From Parvibaculum sp049651025 (GTDB lineage: Bacteria; Pseudomonadota; Alphaproteobacteria; Parvibaculales; Parvibaculaceae), in NCBI RefSeq assembly GCF_049651025.1, contig NZ_JBASBH010000006.1:1-19129 (forward strand): 19,129 nucleotides of DNA, in the 5' to 3' direction. The translations under genes and the position numbers were made by a program. Of the stretch, positions 6,774 to 14,982 are shown piece by piece (within the stretch, counting starts at the first letter, position 1; each line of letters starts with the position of its first letter). Under the pieces are notes generated by a model. It was given only the letters and a program-made list of their open reading frames with translations, was not told where the DNA came from and ran no database searches.

Positions 6774-7508
6774 ATGATTCAGCCCCTGATGCCCAAGGCG
6801 ACAGCCGTTTGGCTCGTCGAAAACACTTCGCTTACCTTCGACCAGATCGCAGCTTTCTGCGGTTTGCATGTCCTTGAGGTGAAGGGCATTGCCGACGGCG
6901 ACGTTGCGCAGGGGATCAAGGGTATGGACCCGATCACGACGGGCCAGCTGTCGCGCGCCGAAATCGAGCGCTGCCAGGCAAATCCCGCGACGCGCCTGAT
7001 GACCGCCGAGAGCAAGTACAAGGTGCCGCCCGTGCAGCCGCGCAAGGGCCCGCGCTATACGCCCGTCTCGCGCCGTCAGGACCGCCCCGACGCCGTGGCA
7101 TGGCTGCTGCGCAACCATCCTGAACTGACCGACGCCCAGATTTCAAAGCTCGTTGGCACGACGAAGCCGACGATCCAGAGCGTGCGCGACCGTTCACACT
7201 GGAACTCGGCCAATATCAAGCCGGTCGATCCCGTGACGCTCGGCCTCTCGACGCAGATCGAACTCGACGCTGCCGTGCAGAAGGCTGGCCGCAAGGCAGA
7301 GCGCGAACGCAAGAAGGCCGACAAGGCGGCAGGCCGCACCGAGACGCTGCTGCCCGCTTCCGAGACGACCGCGCCCGAAGAGCCGCATCACGCCACCATC
7401 GCCGCGCCCGAAGTCGCGCCAGAGAAGGACGAGAGCCGCAAGTCCTATGACGCCGACAGCGTTTTTGCGAAGCTCAAGGATGTGAAGATCGAGGACGACG
7501 AGGAGTAA
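6774..7508 (+). CDS. trcR: Cell cycle transcriptional regulator TrcR (DUF1013)
   Basis: The 244-residue protein matches the DUF1013 family, now named TrcR, a conserved alphaproteobacterial DNA-binding regulator linked to the cell cycle. The start MIQPLMPKATAVWLV is family-typical, and GAGGA lies six bases before the ATG. Two helix-turn-helix-like modules can be seen, about residues 10-67 and 107-168. They look like diverged copies of one unit: AVWLVENTSLTFDQIAAFCG versus AVAWLLRNHPELTDAQISKLVG, each followed about 20 residues on by a DP(I/V)T...LS motif and an IE segment. A lysine/arginine-rich stretch (170-188) and an acidic C-terminus follow. It is a single-gene unit with a hairpin terminator 28 bases after the stop. 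Target genes cannot be read from the sequence. Confidence 0.92.
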   Translation: MIQPLMPKATAVWLVENTSLTFDQIAAFCGLHVLEVKGIADGDVAQGIKGMDPITTGQLSRAEIERCQANPATRLMTAESKYKVPPVQPRKGPRYTPVSRRQDRPDAVAWLLRNHPELTDAQISKLVGTTKPTIQSVRDRSHWNSANIKPVDPVTLGLSTQIELDAAVQKAGRKAERERKKADKAAGRTETLLPASETTAPEEPHHATIAAPEVAPEKDESRKSYDADSVFAKLKDVKIEDDEE

Positions 7509-7536
7509 GACTTTTCTCCGCAACGTCGATTGAATC

Positions 7537-7570
7537 GAAGCCCTCTTCTGGAAATGGAAGAGGGCTTCTT
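7537..7570 (+). terminator. Hairpin terminator after trcR
   Basis: A 12-bp perfect stem GAAGCCCTCTTC/GAAGAGGGCTTC (7537-7548 with 7557-7568, loop of eight) is followed by only a short TT. It is the first structure after the trcR stop and probably ends its transcript. Confidence 0.7.
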
Positions 7571-7595
7571 CGTATCTGGAGAAGCGAGAGGAAGG

Positions 7596-7710
7596 CCCTC
7601 ACCCAACCCTCTCCCAGAGGGAGAGGGCTTAGATCGTGGCAAAGCCTTTTTGCCCCTCTCCCTCTGGGAGAGGGAGGGGCCCGCCGCCATCGGCGGTGGG
7701 AGGGTGAGGG
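7596..7710. repeat. Inverted pair of dispersed palindromic repeats
   Basis: 7596-7629 is identical over 34 bases to 5-38. 7653-7710 is a related copy in opposite orientation whose arms (CCCTCTCCCTCTGGGAGAGGG and TGGGAGGGTGAGGG) are separated by an extra GC-rich segment (7674-7695). The two face each other across 23 bases, so an RNA through this gap between trcR and ygiQ could fold into a long stem. This is typical of REP doublets between convergent genes. Confidence 0.8.
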
Positions 7711-7713
7711 CGC

Positions 7714-7744
7714 CCCTGGACCCCGGCACAAGGCCGGCGTGACA
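7714..7744. repeat. Second repeat type (CTGGACCCCGG...GTGACA)
   Basis: The sequence CCCTGGACCCCGGCACAAGG followed by CCGGCGTGACA matches the pattern at 14799-14827 (CTGGACCCCGGGAACAAGTCCCGGGGTGACA), an intergenic palindrome family common in alphaproteobacteria. It is immediately beside the ygiQ 3' end. Confidence 0.6.
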
Positions 7745-7760
7745 CACTTGAAGAATGGGC

Positions 7761-9797
7761 CTACTTCGGCGGAAACACGCCCTTGGTCGTGAACGTCTGT
7801 GGACGGTGTTTCTTGCCGAGGCGGTTGCCTTCCCCGCCTTTGAGGCCGGTGCCTGCAGGCTGCCAGGACGGAATGAGCTGATGCTTGCCGGGGCCGATGA
7901 GGTCGGCGCGGCCCATGCTCTTCAGCGCGTCACGCAGCAGCGGCCAGTTTTCGGCGTCGTGGTAGCGCAGGAAGGCCTTGTGCAAGCGGCGCTGCTTCAG
8001 GCCCTTGATCGTCTCGACCGGCTCCGACAGGCCGCGCCGGATCGGCTTCAGCGAGTTCTTGCCCGAATGATACATGGCGGTCGCAATCGCCATGGGCGAC
8101 GGCAGGAAGGTCTGCACCTGATCGGCGCGATACTTGTTGCGCTTCAGCCAGAGGGCGAGGTTCATCATGTCCTCATCCGTCGTGCCGGGATGCGCCGCGA
8201 TGAAATAGGGAATGAGGAAATATTCCTTGCCCGCCTTCTTCGCCGCATCGTCGAACATTTTCTTGAAGCGGTCGTAAGTGCCGATGCCGGGCTTCATCAT
8301 CTTCGACAGCGGACCGTCTTCGGTATGCTCAGGCGCGATCTTGAGATAGCCGCCGACGTGATGCGTGACGAGTTCCTTGATGTAGGTCGGGCTCTCGACG
8401 GCAAGGTCGTAGCGCACGCCGGAGGCGACCATGATCTTCTTGATGCCCGGAATCTCGCGCGCCTTGCGATAGAGACCGATCAGCGCCTCGTGGCTCGTAT
8501 TGAGGTTCGGGCAAATGCCGGGATAGACGCAGGACGGACGGCGGCACAGCTCTTCCGTGCGCTTGTCCTTGCAGGCCATGCGATACATGTTGGCGGTCGG
8601 GCCGCCAATGTCGGAAATGACGCCGGTGAAGCCTTCAACCTTGTCGCGGACGGTTTCGATTTCCTTGAGGATGGATCCTTCCGACCGGCTCTGGATGATG
8701 CGGCCTTCATGCTCGGTGATCGAGCAGAAGGAGCAGCCGCCGAAGCAGCCGCGCATGATGGTGACGGAGGACTTGATCATGTCCCATGCGGGAATCTTCG
8801 CATCGCCATATGAGGGATGCGGCGCGCGCGCATAAGCGAGATCGTAAACCCCGTCCATTTCCGGCGTCGTCAGCGGAATGGGTGGCGGCGTCAGCCAAAG
8901 CTCCTGATCGCCGTGACGCTGCACCAGCCCGCGCGCATTGCCCGGATTGCTTTCACGGTGAAGCACGCGCGAGGCGCGCGCATAGGTTTCAGGATCGGCC
9001 GCGACCTGCTCGAAAGACGGCAACCGGATGACGGTGCGATCATCGCCGCGCCGCGCGCCTTCGTCGCTCGACTCTATGTCGTCGGCATGGGCTTCCGTCC
9101 AGCCTTCCGGCACGGCGGTTTTCAGCAGGGCAACGCCGCGCACATCGTCAAGCTCGGAGGCTTTCGCGCCCTTGGCGATGCGATGCGTCACCTCGACGAT
9201 TGCGCGCTCGGCATTGCCGTAAAGCAGAATATCGGCTTTCGCGTCGATCAGGATCGAACGGCGCACCTTGTCCGACCAATAGTCGTAATGGGCGATACGG
9301 CGCAGCGAGCTTTCAATGCCGCCAAGCACAATCGGCACTTCCTTGTAGGCTTCGCGGCAGCGCTGCGCATAAACGATAGTGGAGCGATCCGGCCGCTTGC
9401 CGCCCTCGCCGCCCGGCGTATAGCTGTCATTATGCCGAAGCCGCCGGTCCGACGTGTAGCGGTTCACCATGGAATCCATGTTGCCGCCGGTCACACCGAA
9501 ATAAAGCGCGGGCCGTCCCAGCACCTTGAAGGGCTTGGCGCTCTGCCAGTCCGGCTGCGAGATGATGCCTACGCGAAAGCCCTGCGCTTCCAGAAGCCGC
9601 CCGATGATCGCCATGCCGAAGCTCGGATGGTCGATATAGGCATCGCCCGTCACAAGAATGACGTCGCACTGATCCCAGCCAAGCTCATCCATTTCCTCCC
9701 GCGACATGGGGAGGAACGGGGCGACACCGAAGCGGTGTGCCCAATGCTTGCGATACGAAAAAAGTTCTTTGACGGCTTCCATCGGCGGAACATGCAA
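7761..9797 (-). CDS. ygiQ: YgiQ family radical SAM protein
   Basis: The 678-residue protein matches YgiQ over its length. It has an N-terminal domain (about 1-330), then the radical SAM cluster motif RGCFGGCSFC with C351, C355 and C358 (CX3CX2C) to bind a 4Fe-4S cluster and cleave S-adenosylmethionine. A second conserved cysteine group (C409, C418, C423, C429) follows, as in the family, and may hold another cluster. The block from GIKKIMVASGVRYDLAVE to KIAPEHTEDGPLSKMMKPG is highly family-typical. The reaction is unknown. It lies 59 bp downstream of prpE on the same strand and could be read from the prpE transcript. The start region lacks a clear Shine-Dalgarno; the ATG five codons in (9780-9782) is possible. 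Confidence 0.93.
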   Translation of the reverse strand: MHVPPMEAVKELFSYRKHWAHRFGVAPFLPMSREEMDELGWDQCDVILVTGDAYIDHPSFGMAIIGRLLEAQGFRVGIISQPDWQSAKPFKVLGRPALYFGVTGGNMDSMVNRYTSDRRLRHNDSYTPGGEGGKRPDRSTIVYAQRCREAYKEVPIVLGGIESSLRRIAHYDYWSDKVRRSILIDAKADILLYGNAERAIVEVTHRIAKGAKASELDDVRGVALLKTAVPEGWTEAHADDIESSDEGARRGDDRTVIRLPSFEQVAADPETYARASRVLHRESNPGNARGLVQRHGDQELWLTPPPIPLTTPEMDGVYDLAYARAPHPSYGDAKIPAWDMIKSSVTIMRGCFGGCSFCSITEHEGRIIQSRSEGSILKEIETVRDKVEGFTGVISDIGGPTANMYRMACKDKRTEELCRRPSCVYPGICPNLNTSHEALIGLYRKAREIPGIKKIMVASGVRYDLAVESPTYIKELVTHHVGGYLKIAPEHTEDGPLSKMMKPGIGTYDRFKKMFDDAAKKAGKEYFLIPYFIAAHPGTTDEDMMNLALWLKRNKYRADQVQTFLPSPMAIATAMYHSGKNSLKPIRRGLSEPVETIKGLKQRRLHKAFLRYHDAENWPLLRDALKSMGRADLIGPGKHQLIPSWQPAGTGLKGGEGNRLGKKHRPQTFTTKGVFPPK

Positions 9798-9856
9798 GCG
9801 AATGGCCAGAAGGTCAAATATACCATCGAGAAGGCACGGTTTGCCTCAAATCGGGC

Positions 9857-11752
9857 TCACCCCTTCTTTGCATAACCAGCGCCGCCCAGCGCCTCGCCGA
9901 TTTCCGTCAGGATCGCCGGGTCGTCGATGGTGGCGGGCGGCGTCCAGGCTTCGCCATCGGCGATCTTGCGCATGGTACCGCGCAGGATCTTGCCGGACCG
10001 GGTTTTCGGCAGGCGCTGGACGATGATCGCCGTCTTGAAGGCAGCGACGGGGCCGATCTTGTCGCGCACGAGTTGCACCGCTTCGCGCTCGATTTCCGCC
10101 GCCGGACGATCGACGCCCTTGTTGATGACGAGGAAACCGACCGGCACCTGCCCCTTCATCGCATCGGCGACGCCGATGACCGCGCATTCGGCAACGTCCG
10201 GGTGACCGGCCAGCACTTCTTCCATGCCACCCGTCGACAGACGATGACCGGCGACATTGATGATGTCGTCGGTGCGGCTCATCACATAGAGATAGCCGTC
10301 TTCATCGAGATAGCCCGCATCCGCCGTCTTGTAGAAGCCGGGATAATCCGCGAGATAGGCGTCGCGAAACCCTGCCTCATTGTGCCAGAGCGTCGGCAGG
10401 CAGCCCGGCGGCAGCGGCAGCTTGACGACGATAGCGCCGGTCGTGTTCGCAGGGACGGGCTTTGAGGACTCGTCCACGACCTGAATGTCGTAGCCGGGCA
10501 TGGCAACGCCGGGCGAACCATATTTGACCGGCAGCCTTTCAAGCCCCATCGGATTTGCAGCCATCGGCCAGCCGCTCTCCGTCTGCCACCAATGGTCGAT
10601 GACGGGACGGTTGAGCGCACGCTCCGACCACTGAATGGTATCGGGATCGCCGCGCTCGCCTGCGAGATAGAGCACTTCGAACTTCGAGAGATCGTAATCC
10701 TTCACAAGCTCGGCCTTGGGGTCTTCCTTCCTGATCGCGCGGAAGGCCGTGGGCGCGGTGAAGAGTGCCTTCACCCCATGCTCGGCAATGACGCGCCAAT
10801 AGGTGCCCGCATCGGGCGTGCCGACCGGCTTGCCTTCAAAGAGCACAGTTGTGCAGCCCTGCAGCAGCGGCGCGTAGACGATGTAGGAATGGCCGACGAC
10901 CCAGCCGACATCGGAAGCGGCCCAGAACACATCGCCGGGGTTCATGTCGTAGACGTTTTTCATCGACCATTTGAGCGCGACCATGTGGCCGCCATTGTCG
11001 CGCACGACGCCCTTCGGCTTGCCCGTCGTGCCGGAGGTGTAGAGCACGTAAAGCGGATCTGTGGCGGCGACGGGGACGCAAGCGGGCTTCGCGCCAGCGG
11101 CGCGCGCGCGCTCCATCTCGTCGGCCCAGTCGAAATCGCGACCTTCGACAAGCGTCGCTTCCGACTGCTGACGCTGAAGAACGATGCAGGCGGCGGGCTT
11201 GCTTGCGGAAAGCGCAATCGCCTCGTCAAGCAGCGGCTTGTAGTGAATGACGCGGCCGGGCTCCAGTCCGCAGGAGGCGGTGACGACGAGACGCGGCTTT
11301 GCGTCGTCGATGCGCGTCGCAAGCTCCTTCGGTGCGAAGCCGCCAAAGACGACGGAATGAATGGCGCCGAGACGCGCACAGGCGAGCATGGCGACAACGG
11401 CCTGCGGCACCATCGGCATATAGATGACGACGCGGTCGCCCTTCACGACGCCGTGGCGCTGCAACACGCCCGCGAAGGTCGCAACCTTGTCGAGAAGCTG
11501 CGCATAGGTGAAGCGCTTCACCTTGCCGAGCATCGCGCTGTCGTAAATGAGCGCCAGTTGCTCGCCCCGCCCGTCGGCCACATGGCGGTCGACCGCGTTC
11601 CAGCAGGTGTTGCATATCGCGCCCGAGAACCAGCCGTCAGGCCCATAAATCTCGTCGGCGGGCTTCACCCACTCAATATCTTTCGCCGCATCGGCCCAGA
11701 AGCCATGAGGGTTCTTTTTCCAACCTGCATAAGTGTCGCGGTAGGTGCTCAT
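9857..11752 (-). CDS. prpE: Propionate-CoA ligase (propionyl-CoA synthetase)
   Basis: The 631-residue ligase matches PrpE (E. coli PrpE is 628). It converts propionate, ATP and CoA to propionyl-CoA in the cytosol through an acyl-adenylate. Visible motifs are the N-terminal acetyl-CoA-synthetase-like region (residues 5-60), P-loop YTSGTTGKPKG (238-248), WWQTESGWPM (388-397), the hinge region YVMSRTDDIINVAGHRLS (489-506) and the catalytic lysine K588 in PKTRSGK, the usual site of regulatory acetylation. The frame runs open to 11845, but the ATG at 11750-11752 (MSTYRDTYAGW) fits homologues and has AGGGAG upstream. No methylcitrate-cycle or propionyl-CoA carboxylase genes are adjacent. ygiQ follows 59 bp downstream. 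A related acetyl-CoA synthetase specificity cannot be fully excluded. Confidence 0.9.
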   Translation of the reverse strand: MSTYRDTYAGWKKNPHGFWADAAKDIEWVKPADEIYGPDGWFSGAICNTCWNAVDRHVADGRGEQLALIYDSAMLGKVKRFTYAQLLDKVATFAGVLQRHGVVKGDRVVIYMPMVPQAVVAMLACARLGAIHSVVFGGFAPKELATRIDDAKPRLVVTASCGLEPGRVIHYKPLLDEAIALSASKPAACIVLQRQQSEATLVEGRDFDWADEMERARAAGAKPACVPVAATDPLYVLYTSGTTGKPKGVVRDNGGHMVALKWSMKNVYDMNPGDVFWAASDVGWVVGHSYIVYAPLLQGCTTVLFEGKPVGTPDAGTYWRVIAEHGVKALFTAPTAFRAIRKEDPKAELVKDYDLSKFEVLYLAGERGDPDTIQWSERALNRPVIDHWWQTESGWPMAANPMGLERLPVKYGSPGVAMPGYDIQVVDESSKPVPANTTGAIVVKLPLPPGCLPTLWHNEAGFRDAYLADYPGFYKTADAGYLDEDGYLYVMSRTDDIINVAGHRLSTGGMEEVLAGHPDVAECAVIGVADAMKGQVPVGFLVINKGVDRPAAEIEREAVQLVRDKIGPVAAFKTAIIVQRLPKTRSGKILRGTMRKIADGEAWTPPATIDDPAILTEIGEALGGAGYAKKG

Positions 11753-11921
11753 CAATCCCACTCCCTCATCGGCCCAAGGCTTGACGCACTGCCTGGCAGA
11801 ACGCCTCACCCGGGTTAACTCTTCAACAAGAAACAAGCAAAACAAGCTCCGGCGGAACGGCCAATTTAGCTTTCATTAGCTTCGATTGCCTAGTCTGCAA
11901 GACTGGCAACAAGGTCACGCC

Positions 11922-12905
11922 ATGTCCAATATTCGTCACATAGCCCGATGGATAAGCTCGACTTTTCCTCAGCCCTCGCCTTTCGCCTGGGTGGCGCTGG
12001 CGGCTGTGCTGGCGATCGATCTCGTCTGGTCGATCTGGGGCGGCTTTCACGTTTCAGTCGGTTCGATAAAAAACCTCTCGCTTGCCGCTTTCGCGATGAG
12101 CATGTTGGTTGGCTTTACCATCTATGGACGCGGGCGCGACGATCTGGAAGCTCTTGTCGCCTGGGCATCGGCCACGCTCTTTGTCATTCCCTTTTCAATC
12201 GCCTGCGTCGTGCTGTGCTATCTTGCGGCAAGCGTCGGGTTGCCTCTGGTCGATGCGCGTCTCGCCGCTTTCGATCAGACTTTGGGCTTCAATTGGATCG
12301 GCTTGCTGGAATTCGTCAACGTCCATTCGGATTTTGGCCGACTCACAACTGCGATCTATTACGCGGCTTTTCCTGAGTTTGCCCTGCTCATCCTCTTTCT
12401 CGCCTTTACCAGGAGAACGGATGAGGTGCGCGAGCTCGTCGATATTTATTGGAGCACTTTGCTTCTGACAATTGTGCTCTCGGCGCTTTATCCAGCCCTT
12501 GGCCCCATTGGCTTTTATGCGCCGTCGCTTGACGGGTTCCAGACCGTGACGGCCACAGCGGGCACAGTCCATCTGCCGCACTATCTGGCTCTGCGTGCAG
12601 GCACCTATGACACGTTCGACTTCGGCGCGATGCAGGGCATCATAGAATTTCCCTCGTTCCACGCCGCCCTCGCTTTAATGATGACATGGTCGGTACGGCG
12701 CTCGCCACGGCTGCTCGCCGTTGGGCTCGTCTTCAACGGGCTGATGCTCATCGCCACTCTGACCGAAGGTGGACATTATCTCGCCGATGTCGTCGCGGGC
12801 AGTCTGCTCGTTGCTGCGGCGATCTCGGTGCGTCACTACCTCACGCGCGCCAAACGCATGACGGAGACGACCAATCCATTGCAAGCCCTGCGCGGGTTTG
12901 ATTAG
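11922..12905 (+). CDS. PAP2-superfamily integral membrane phosphatase or phosphotransferase
   Basis: The 327-residue polytopic membrane protein has about six to eight hydrophobic segments and the active-site motifs of the PAP2 superfamily: PSFHAA (244-249, with H247) and GGHYLADVVAG (283-293, with H285 and D289). The layout resembles the Aur1/Ipt1-like PAP2_3 group, whose members act on lipid phosphates or transfer phospho-head groups. The classical KxxxxxxRP motif is not obvious, as is usual in that group. The frame is open from a TTG at 11886; the ATG at 11922 has AAGG eight bases upstream and is preferred. It is divergent from prpE (169 bp between starts) and 32 bp upstream of the acyl-CoA ligase, so these two may share a transcript. 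The substrate is unknown. Confidence 0.8.
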   Translation: MSNIRHIARWISSTFPQPSPFAWVALAAVLAIDLVWSIWGGFHVSVGSIKNLSLAAFAMSMLVGFTIYGRGRDDLEALVAWASATLFVIPFSIACVVLCYLAASVGLPLVDARLAAFDQTLGFNWIGLLEFVNVHSDFGRLTTAIYYAAFPEFALLILFLAFTRRTDEVRELVDIYWSTLLLTIVLSALYPALGPIGFYAPSLDGFQTVTATAGTVHLPHYLALRAGTYDTFDFGAMQGIIEFPSFHAALALMMTWSVRRSPRLLAVGLVFNGLMLIATLTEGGHYLADVVAGSLLVAAAISVRHYLTRAKRMTETTNPLQALRGFD

Positions 12906-12937
12906 CTGGCCTCCACCTTTTGCGGAGAAGACCAGCG

Positions 12938-14566
12938 ATGACGGCCAATCCTTACGAAATCGACCTCGATAAAAATCCGGCGAACCATCAGCCATTGACG
13001 CCGCTCTCGTTTCTGAAGCGTTCGGCGGAAGTCTATCCGGAGAAAATCGCCGTCATTCACGGACCGCTGCGCCGCAACTATGCGGAGTTCTATGCGCGCT
13101 GCCGCCGCCTTGCCTCGGCACTGTCGGAGCGCGGCATCGGGCTTGGCGATACGGTCGCGATCATTGCACCCAATATTCCCGCGATGCTCGAGCTTCACTA
13201 TGCCGTGCCGATGATCGGCGCTGTGCTGAACACCATGAACATCCGCCTCGACGGCCCGATGATCGGTTTCATGCTGGACCATGGCGAGGCCAAGGCGCTT
13301 TTCGTGGATCGCGAATTTTCAAGCCTCGGCAAGGAGGCGCTGGCAAACGCCAAGGTAAAGCCTTTCACCATCGACATTGACGATCCCGAATATGACGGCG
13401 CTGGCGAGCGGATCGGCGAGATGGAATATGAGGATTTCATCGCCGGCGGCGATCCGCATTTCGACTGGTCGCTGCCCGCCGATGAATGGCAGGCGATCAG
13501 CCTCAACTACACATCGGGCACGACGGGCAACCCCAAGGGCGTCGTCTTTCACCATCGCGGCGCATATCTGCTCGCCATGGGCAATATCGTCACGGCGGGC
13601 ATGACGCGCCACTCGATCTATCTGTGGATCGTGCCGATGTTTCACTGCAACGGCTGGATATTCACCTGGTCGATGAGCGTCGTGGCGGGCACGCATGTCT
13701 GCCTGCGTCGCGTTACGGCAAAGAACATTTATGAGGCGATTGCAGAACATGGCGTGACGCATATGGGCGGCGCGCCGACCGTGATGGGATTTCTCATCAA
13801 CGCGACCGATGACGAGAAGAAGAAACTTCCGAACACGGTCGATTTCTTCGCCGCCGCCGCGCCGCCGCCCGCCGCGACGATCAGGAAACTCGAAGCCCAG
13901 GGCTTCAACGTCATTCACGTTTACGGCCTGACCGAAACCTATGGCCCCGCTGTGGTGAACGCCTGGCACGACGAATGGGACGAGCTTGAAGCCGGCGCCC
14001 GCGCGCAGGTGAAGGCGCGCCAGGGCGTCAACTATCCGGTGCTTGAAGGCCTGTCCGTGCGCGACCCCGAAACCATGGAAGAAGTGCCGCGCGACGGCGA
14101 GACCATGGGCGAGGTGATGTTTCGCGGCAATGTGGTGATGAAGGGCTATCTGAAAAACCCCAAAGCCAGCGCCGAAGCTTTTGAGGGCGGCTGGTTCCAC
14201 TCCGGCGATCTCGGCGTCTGGCATGCCGACAACTACATCCAGTTGAAGGATCGCTCCAAAGACATCATCATTTCCGGCGGCGAGAATATTTCATCGCTGG
14301 AGGTGGAGGACATTCTCTACAAGCACCCCGACATCATCGAAGCTGCCGTGGTCGCGCGGCCCGATGAAAAATGGGGCGAGACGCCTTGCGCCTTCATCAC
14401 GCTGAAAACAGGCGCGAGCCTGACGGCGGAACAGGTGATCACCTATTGCCGCGACAACCTCGCGCATTTCAAATGCCCCAAGACGGTGGTGTTCACGGAA
14501 CTGCCGAAGACGTCGACGGGCAAGGTGCAGAAATTCAAGCTGCGGGATATGGCGGCGGAGCTTTAG
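12938..14566 (+). CDS. Acyl-CoA synthetase (AMP-forming, medium/long-chain or methylthiopropionyl type)
   Basis: The 542-residue adenylate-forming enzyme has the complete motif set: P-loop YTSGTTGNPKG (191-201), YGLTETYG (329-336), GWFHSGD (418-424), KDRSKDIIISGGENIS (437-452) and the catalytic lysine K529 in PKTSTGK. The APNIPAMLELHYAVPMIGAV block near 77-96 and NTMNIRLD place it among the FadD/AlkK/DmdB-like ligases, which activate fatty acids, short branched acids or 3-methylthiopropionate. Choice within that group is not possible by eye. The frame is open from a TTG at 12920; the ATG at 12938 with GGAG ten bases upstream is chosen. It lies 32 bp after the PAP2 gene. A strong palindrome follows 11 bases after its stop. 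Confidence 0.88.
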   Translation: MTANPYEIDLDKNPANHQPLTPLSFLKRSAEVYPEKIAVIHGPLRRNYAEFYARCRRLASALSERGIGLGDTVAIIAPNIPAMLELHYAVPMIGAVLNTMNIRLDGPMIGFMLDHGEAKALFVDREFSSLGKEALANAKVKPFTIDIDDPEYDGAGERIGEMEYEDFIAGGDPHFDWSLPADEWQAISLNYTSGTTGNPKGVVFHHRGAYLLAMGNIVTAGMTRHSIYLWIVPMFHCNGWIFTWSMSVVAGTHVCLRRVTAKNIYEAIAEHGVTHMGGAPTVMGFLINATDDEKKKLPNTVDFFAAAAPPPAATIRKLEAQGFNVIHVYGLTETYGPAVVNAWHDEWDELEAGARAQVKARQGVNYPVLEGLSVRDPETMEEVPRDGETMGEVMFRGNVVMKGYLKNPKASAEAFEGGWFHSGDLGVWHADNYIQLKDRSKDIIISGGENISSLEVEDILYKHPDIIEAAVVARPDEKWGETPCAFITLKTGASLTAEQVITYCRDNLAHFKCPKTVVFTELPKTSTGKVQKFKLRDMAAEL

Positions 14567-14577
14567 GGGGGATCCGT

Positions 14578-14602
14578 CATGGCCGGGTTTGTCCCGGCCA
14601 TG
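14578..14602. repeat. Palindrome directly after the acyl-CoA ligase stop
   Basis: A perfect 10-bp inverted repeat CATGGCCGGG/CCCGGCCATG surrounds the loop TTTGT. It is the first member of the palindrome cluster and, 11 bases after the stop, may protect or end the mRNA. It has no T tract, so it is not a classical terminator. Confidence 0.75.
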
Positions 14603-14640
14603 CACGTCTTCCTAGTTGGTCGGTGCCGTTAAAGACGTGG

Positions 14641-14898
14641 ATGCGCGGGTCGAGCCCGCGCATGACGAGTTTATTGAATGTTGAACGCCTCTTTCTCGTG
14701 ACGGTGCTTCTCGTAGCGGTATGCCGCGCGACAAACACCGCCGTCGTCCCGGGACTTGTTCCCGGGACCCATCTTCCCACGAACTCCGTCGAACCCGCTG
14801 GACCCCGGGAACAAGTCCCGGGGTGACACGTGGTAAATGGCAATGTCACCGACTCCAAGCCAACCCGTCATGGCCGGGTCAAGCCCGCGCATGACGAG
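14641..14898. repeat. Cluster of dispersed palindromic repeats
   Basis: Four further palindromes fill this gap: 14641-14663 (ATGCGCGGG/CCCGCGCAT), 14746-14768 (GTCCCGGG/CCCGGGAC), 14803-14823 (CCCCGGGA/TCCCGGGG) and 14866-14896 (CGTCATG/CATGACG with inner CGGG/CCCG). The first and last share CGGGTC-(G/A)-AGCCCGCGCATGACGAG with one mismatch. The middle two share a 19-base core in opposite orientation, so they can also pair with each other. No coding sequence is convincing in 14567-14982; the gap holds only these repeats and the terminator at 14927-14952. Confidence 0.75.
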
Positions 14899-14926
14899 CT
14901 GATGGATTTCACCCCCAAAACGGCAA

Positions 14927-14952
14927 AGCGCCGGGCTTCGCCGCCCGGCGCT
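14927..14952 (-). terminator. Probable terminator of the leftward DUF465 gene
   Basis: A perfect 10-bp stem AGCGCCGGGC/GCCCGGCGCT (14927-14936 with 14943-14952) lies 30 bases past the DUF465 stop. On the minus strand it is followed by TTTGCCGTTTT, an interrupted T tract. Confidence 0.65.
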
Positions 14953-14982
14953 CTCATCGTTGTCAACGGCCGCGGAAATCCG

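Noticed and set aside
6650..6877. Short rightward frame upstream of trcR
   Set aside because: It overlaps the trcR start in another frame, has no ribosome-binding site and covers the likely promoter.
7755..9875. Two long rightward open frames (about 352 codons each) opposite ygiQ
   Set aside because: They mirror ygiQ codon positions and have low-complexity composition; ygiQ itself has full motifs in the other strand.
10592..11818. Rightward open frame of 408 codons opposite prpE
   Set aside because: It is a shadow of prpE; no family resemblance and no ribosome-binding site.
13319..14224. Leftward open frame of 301 codons opposite the acyl-CoA ligase
   Set aside because: Antisense shadow; the histidine/arginine-rich product resembles no family.
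14371..14826. Rightward frame running from the ligase gene into the repeat cluster
   Set aside because: The first part is an out-of-frame reading of the ligase and the rest is translated palindromic repeats.
14641..14898. Possible CRISPR array, because of repeated palindromes
   Set aside because: Repeat units differ in sequence, spacing and orientation, and there are no regular spacers or cas genes.
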